Source: an uncultured Mycoplasmatota bacterium (GTDB taxonomy: Bacteria > Bacillota_I > Bacilli_A > RF39 > UBA660). Taken from it: a stretch of 8,805 nucleotides of DNA. Position numbers and translations under genes: made by a program. The notes under the pieces are model-generated. The model had not been told where the DNA came from. It was given only the letters and a program-made list of their open reading frames with translations, and did not search any database. The DNA is taken from the NCBI GenBank assembly GCA_900554615.1, contig USIB01000053.1, positions 1-8,805 of the forward strand, in the 5' to 3' direction. Of the stretch, positions 6,032-8,805 are shown piece by piece; position 1 is the first letter of the stretch, and each line of letters begins with the position of its first letter.

Positions 6032-7033
6032 ATGAAAAGAAAAATTAAAAAAATAAAAAAGATAAAAAAGTATCTAGAGACACTCAAAATAAAAAATGCA
6101 ATAACAAGTTTAAAGAGTAAGTTAAGTAAATATGGCAAAAAAGTCTATATTGTATTAGGAATAATTTTAATAATTTTACTGACATCATTAACATATGGTA
6201 GATATATTTATAATGAAATAAGAGACTTTTATTTATCAAGTAAAAACTTTTATTTCAATAGTGATAAATTAACAGCAAATAAAGCAATTTACCAAGTTGA
6301 CAATTGGTCAGCAGTGGACCCATATACAATAACAATAAACTTAAACAATAGTAAAAATAATTTAGTTCATACATCAAGTGATATAAACTATGAAATAAGT
6401 TATATTTGTTCAGATAATGTTTTATGTAATGTTAATAGTACAGGAGGTATTCTTTATAGCAGTGAAGGAGCAAGCTATTTCAATGCTGTAATGACACCAA
6501 ATGCAACCTTTAATGTCGGAGATGAAGCATATATAGAAATAACAGTAAAAAGTACTTTTCCATATAAAAAAACATTAAAAGGAAGATTTATTCTTAAAGT
6601 AGGAAAGAGTGGATTATCATATACAATTGATGATCAAAAAGGAAGTCCATATTTTAACTTCAACATAACCAATACAATAGACTACTATTTAGTAAAAGAA
6701 TCATTTGAGAATTATCAGGTAGGTGACAGAATTGACAGAACAACATATATATCACTATCAGATAATAACAAAAGAAAATGTGTATCAGCAGAAGTAACAC
6801 TAACATTTGACCCTGAGAAAGTAATACTAGATATAACAAATACAGTATACTTAAAAAAAGAAAGTTATAGTACCATAAGTATAGATGGTTACGATTATGT
6901 AAATAGCATAACATTTAGAATGGATTCAGAGTCAAGTGAAGCAGTAAAATTTTATAAAGCAAATACTAACATAGACTATACATATCCAATAATAAACGAA
7001 ACATCAATAATAGATTTCAGCTATACAGAATAG
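6032..7033 (+). CDS. Membrane-anchored extracellular beta-rich protein, TasA/camelysin-like N-terminus
   Basis: The 333-residue product opens with a very basic cytosolic stretch (KRKIKKIKKIKKY and further lysines to 37). One transmembrane helix follows (about 38-54), then an extracellular part rich in Ser, Thr, Asn and Tyr. Just after the helix, SLTYGRYIYNEIRDFYLSSK (52-71) recalls the T-W/Y-A-x-F-x-D region of SipW-processed TasA/camelysin precursors. The ectodomain looks like two beta domains, about 75-192 (with PYTITINLNN, YIEITVKS and GRFILKVGK) and about 195-330 (with YFNFNITNTIDYYLV and SAEVTLTFDPEKV). C126 and C132 could form a disulphide. No sortase motif is present. No ribosome site precedes the ATG, seven bases after the previous stop codon, so reinitiation is likely. 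Surface exposure is well supported; membership of a named family is not. Confidence 0.75.
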   Translation: MKRKIKKIKKIKKYLETLKIKNAITSLKSKLSKYGKKVYIVLGIILIILLTSLTYGRYIYNEIRDFYLSSKNFYFNSDKLTANKAIYQVDNWSAVDPYTITINLNNSKNNLVHTSSDINYEISYICSDNVLCNVNSTGGILYSSEGASYFNAVMTPNATFNVGDEAYIEITVKSTFPYKKTLKGRFILKVGKSGLSYTIDDQKGSPYFNFNITNTIDYYLVKESFENYQVGDRIDRTTYISLSDNNKRKCVSAEVTLTFDPEKVILDITNTVYLKKESYSTISIDGYDYVNSITFRMDSESSEAVKFYKANTNIDYTYPIINETSIIDFSYTE

Positions 7034-7037
7034 GTGG
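7032..7037 (+). promoter_or_regulatory. Ribosome binding site overlapping a stop codon, deciding an ATG start
   Basis: AGGTGG overlaps the TAG of the surface-protein gene (7031-7033) and stands eight bases before the ATG at 7046. The in-frame GTG codons at 7034 and 7037 fall within this site, so they are unlikely to be start codons. The downstream protein should begin MANNIAKEY. Confidence 0.7.
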
Positions 7038-7045
7038 TGAAGAAA

Positions 7046-8020
7046 ATGGCTAATAATATAGCAAAAGAATATATAGAGTTTTCAAAAAAAAACATAGCAA
7101 AATACTTAAAAATTATACTAGCAAAATATTACAGCAGAGCCATAGTAGACCCCCTATTAGAAGAATATATTAATATTAGGTATTACAATAGTGAAGATAA
7201 AAAGTTTAAAAGTCTTGAGTCAAATCTAAATTACTACCTAAAAGAAAAGTCAAAAGCATTAAATGAAGAAGCTGATGAAGAAACATCCTTCAAAATAAAA
7301 AAAACCTTTTATCTATTCAAATATATTTTATATCTTGACAATGTTATTCCATATGAATCATTAAAAGAAATAGTGTTAGAAATAGATGAGTATCGAAACG
7401 AAACATTATGGTTAAATGACAATTCCTTCGCAGAAGATTTCTATAAATTAGTAAAAGAAAATGAAGTTAGAAAAGAAAAATATTTAAAATCATTTAGTAA
7501 TGAAAAGTTTTTCATCGAAGCATTTCAAACAAGCAATAAAAAAGTATATAAATTAAAATTAAATAATACAATAAAGTTTAATAAAATATATAGTGACTAT
7601 TCAAAAAATAAAGTTTACAACGAGGGAATAGTAAATGAGCAAAAATTACTTATATTGTACTATTTAACTTCCAAATTAATTCTCGAAAATGTTATAAAAG
7701 GAAAGTTCGATGAAGATTATATAGTAGATTTTCCAATAAGTATTTTTGAAAAAGAGCAAAAATTAAATAGATTAATAAATGTAATAGATAATGAATTAAT
7801 AAAAAATAACACCATAATAAGGTTTAAATATAATGATTATCAATTAAACAAAGAAAAAATAAATACTTGGATAAAAGAAGGATTTCAAGTAGCGGTAGAA
7901 ATAGATGACAAATACAACTATGATGAAAAAAGTAAAATATGGTTAGATATATTTAAATATATAATAATAGATAAAAACAAACAAAATTATTTCAATCAAG
8001 AAAATATAATAATAGAATAG
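7046..8020 (+). CDS. Soluble lysine-rich protein of unknown function, possible degenerate EAL-like C-terminus
   Basis: I do not recognise this 324-residue protein. It has no signal peptide or transmembrane helix and should be cytosolic. Residues 1-150 are mainly charged, tyrosine-rich helices. From about 165 the pattern alternates strands and helices: YIVDFPIS (225-232), a helix to about 254, TIIRFKYND (256-264), the helix NKEKINTWIKEG (268-279), FQVAVEIDD (280-288), then WLDIFKYIIIDK (299-310). The last three elements echo the end of EAL phosphodiesterase domains (strand, then G-x-x-I-A-x-D-D, then L-x-x-L-x-x-D-x-I-K-x-D). The E-A-L signature itself and most metal ligands are not visible, so catalysis is unlikely even if the fold is right. 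The ATG at 7046 is preferred over the GTG at 7034 because the ribosome site covers the latter. It lies between a surface protein and a membrane-bound ATPase. Confidence 0.75.
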   Translation: MANNIAKEYIEFSKKNIAKYLKIILAKYYSRAIVDPLLEEYINIRYYNSEDKKFKSLESNLNYYLKEKSKALNEEADEETSFKIKKTFYLFKYILYLDNVIPYESLKEIVLEIDEYRNETLWLNDNSFAEDFYKLVKENEVRKEKYLKSFSNEKFFIEAFQTSNKKVYKLKLNNTIKFNKIYSDYSKNKVYNEGIVNEQKLLILYYLTSKLILENVIKGKFDEDYIVDFPISIFEKEQKLNRLINVIDNELIKNNTIIRFKYNDYQLNKEKINTWIKEGFQVAVEIDDKYNYDEKSKIWLDIFKYIIIDKNKQNYFNQENIIIE

Positions 8021-8035
8021 AAAAGTAGGTGCAGT

Positions 8036-8805
8036 ATGGATACATTTTTTAGATTTTTGTACGAATTTTTAGAACAGTTTTTTACTTCATTTATATTGAT
8101 GTTTAAAGGATTAATAAATGGAATAATAAATATGTTCAACATAAAAGAATATATATCAATAATTAACTTTTATAAAGATGACTTCACCATTCCTGAATGG
8201 ATACTAGTAGTTTTAGCAATAATAATAGTTTTGGCCATAATAGGAGGTTTAGGTTTTATTATCTACTTCATTATAAGAAAGTATTTAAAGTTTCATAAAA
8301 CAGTAGTAGAAGAAGAGTCTCTTCTTGAAGAAGTAGCATCACTAAATAATCAAGTAGCAGACCTTATGGCTGAAAAAGAAAGTATTTTAGCTATGAAGGT
8401 ATCACAATTAGGATTAAAGCCAGGAGAGTCACCAGAGATAGAAGAAACAGATAAACCAAAAGAAGATGTCGATACTACTAAGAGCAGATTTCCTAAGTTA
8501 ACAGCGGTCGATACTGAATTTGCAAAATACAAAGTAGTAAACTATGGAGATAGTTTCACCCTTGAAGAGTTAGTAGAGACATTTAGAAACTTTGCCGCTT
8601 CAAAACTAAAGCTATATTATAAACCAGAAATGATAAGATTATTCATATCAGCCCTAGCTTCAACAAAACTAGTAATATTACAAGGTATCTCTGGTACTGG
8701 TAAAACATCACTTGCCTATGCTTGGGGAAAGTTTTTAAAGCACGATTCATGTGTAGCATCAGTACAGCCTTCTTGGAGAGATAGAACAGAATTATTTGGT
8801 TACTT
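8036..8805 (+). CDS. Membrane-anchored McrB-like AAA+ ATPase (5' part, runs off the window)
   Basis: The first 256 residues are visible and the frame is still open at the window end. An amphipathic phenylalanine-rich segment (1-35) precedes a strong transmembrane helix at about 55-80 (starting WILVVLAIIIVLAIIGG). A short coiled coil (about 90-120), an acidic, proline-containing linker (128-150) and the start of the ATPase domain follow. Walker A is GISGTGKT (217-224), in the context LVILQGISGTGKTSLA. Then VQPSWRDRTELFGY (243-256) matches the V-x-P-S-W-x-D-x-x-x-L-x-G-Y block of McrB/dynein-type AAA_5 ATPases. McrB itself is soluble and has an N-terminal DNA-binding domain; here membrane and coiled-coil parts take that place, so restriction of DNA is not implied. 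AGGTG (8027-8031) precedes the ATG by four bases, 15 bases after the previous gene. Confidence 0.85.
   Translation, partial: MDTFFRFLYEFLEQFFTSFILMFKGLINGIINMFNIKEYISIINFYKDDFTIPEWILVVLAIIIVLAIIGGLGFIIYFIIRKYLKFHKTVVEEESLLEEVASLNNQVADLMAEKESILAMKVSQLGLKPGESPEIEETDKPKEDVDTTKSRFPKLTAVDTEFAKYKVVNYGDSFTLEELVETFRNFAASKLKLYYKPEMIRLFISALASTKLVILQGISGTGKTSLAYAWGKFLKHDSCVASVQPSWRDRTELFGY

Noticed and set aside
7034..7045. GTG start at 7034 giving a 328-residue protein
   Set aside because: The GTG codons at 7034 and 7037 are part of the AGGTGG ribosome site for the ATG at 7046, so a 324-residue protein is more likely.
8350..8532. Minus-strand open frame of 60 residues inside the McrB-like gene
   Set aside because: It lies in the linker region of a clear plus-strand gene and has no supporting features.
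4526..8805. Reading the two AAA+ ATPases as a type VI secretion (ClpV) or McrBC restriction system
   Set aside because: No sheath, tube, baseplate or McrC-like nuclease gene is visible. The Clp-like protein lacks the ClpV N domain and D2, and the McrB-like protein is membrane-tethered.
1..8805. Mobile element, prophage or genomic island
   Set aside because: There is no transposase, integrase, tRNA-bounded repeat or change in base composition that I can see by eye. All genes are co-directional with core genes.

Overview
The window reads as a chromosomal stretch from a very A+T-rich, low-GC Gram-positive bacterium (Bacillota, or a related Mycoplasmatota/Erysipelotrichia-type gut lineage). The basis is RNase Y, the ftsY-ylxM linkage, an FtsY without the acidic A domain, strong AGGAGG ribosome binding sites and SigA-type promoters with extended -10 boxes. 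All genes lie on the + strand. Tryptophan is always TGG and no gene ends in TGA, so the standard bacterial code fits and there is no sign of mycoplasma-type UGA reading. The exact lineage cannot be fixed from the sequence alone.

Region 1 (1-2724) holds housekeeping genes: rny, the membrane-anchored endoribonuclease Y, then a cytosolic NagZ-like family 3 beta-N-acetylhexosaminidase with intact catalytic motifs. Region 2 (about 2735-5462) looks like one transcription unit. It starts at an extended -10 promoter in front of ftsY and runs through a three-helix membrane protein, ylxM, a 45-residue one-helix membrane microprotein and a stripped-down ClpA/B-type AAA+ ATPase. It closes at a clear intrinsic terminator. 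The gene that normally follows ylxM, ffh, is not there; the microprotein and the ATPase occupy its place.

Region 3 (about 5482 to the window end) is a second operon with its own promoter and an unusually short leader. It encodes (a) an S26 signal-peptidase-like membrane protein that appears to lack the catalytic serine, (b) a membrane-anchored extracellular beta-rich protein whose N-terminus resembles SipW-processed TasA/camelysin precursors, (c) a soluble lysine-rich protein of unknown function whose C-terminal third faintly resembles an EAL-type barrel, and (d) the start of a membrane-anchored McrB-like AAA+ ATPase that runs off the window.

Together, two AAA+ ATPases (one soluble, one membrane-anchored), a degenerate signal peptidase, an anchored surface protein and small membrane proteins suggest an envelope-associated machine that I do not recognise as a described system. 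The functional link is inferred from gene order and membrane topology, not shown by the sequence. I see no tRNA, rRNA, CRISPR array, insertion sequence, integrase or attachment site.
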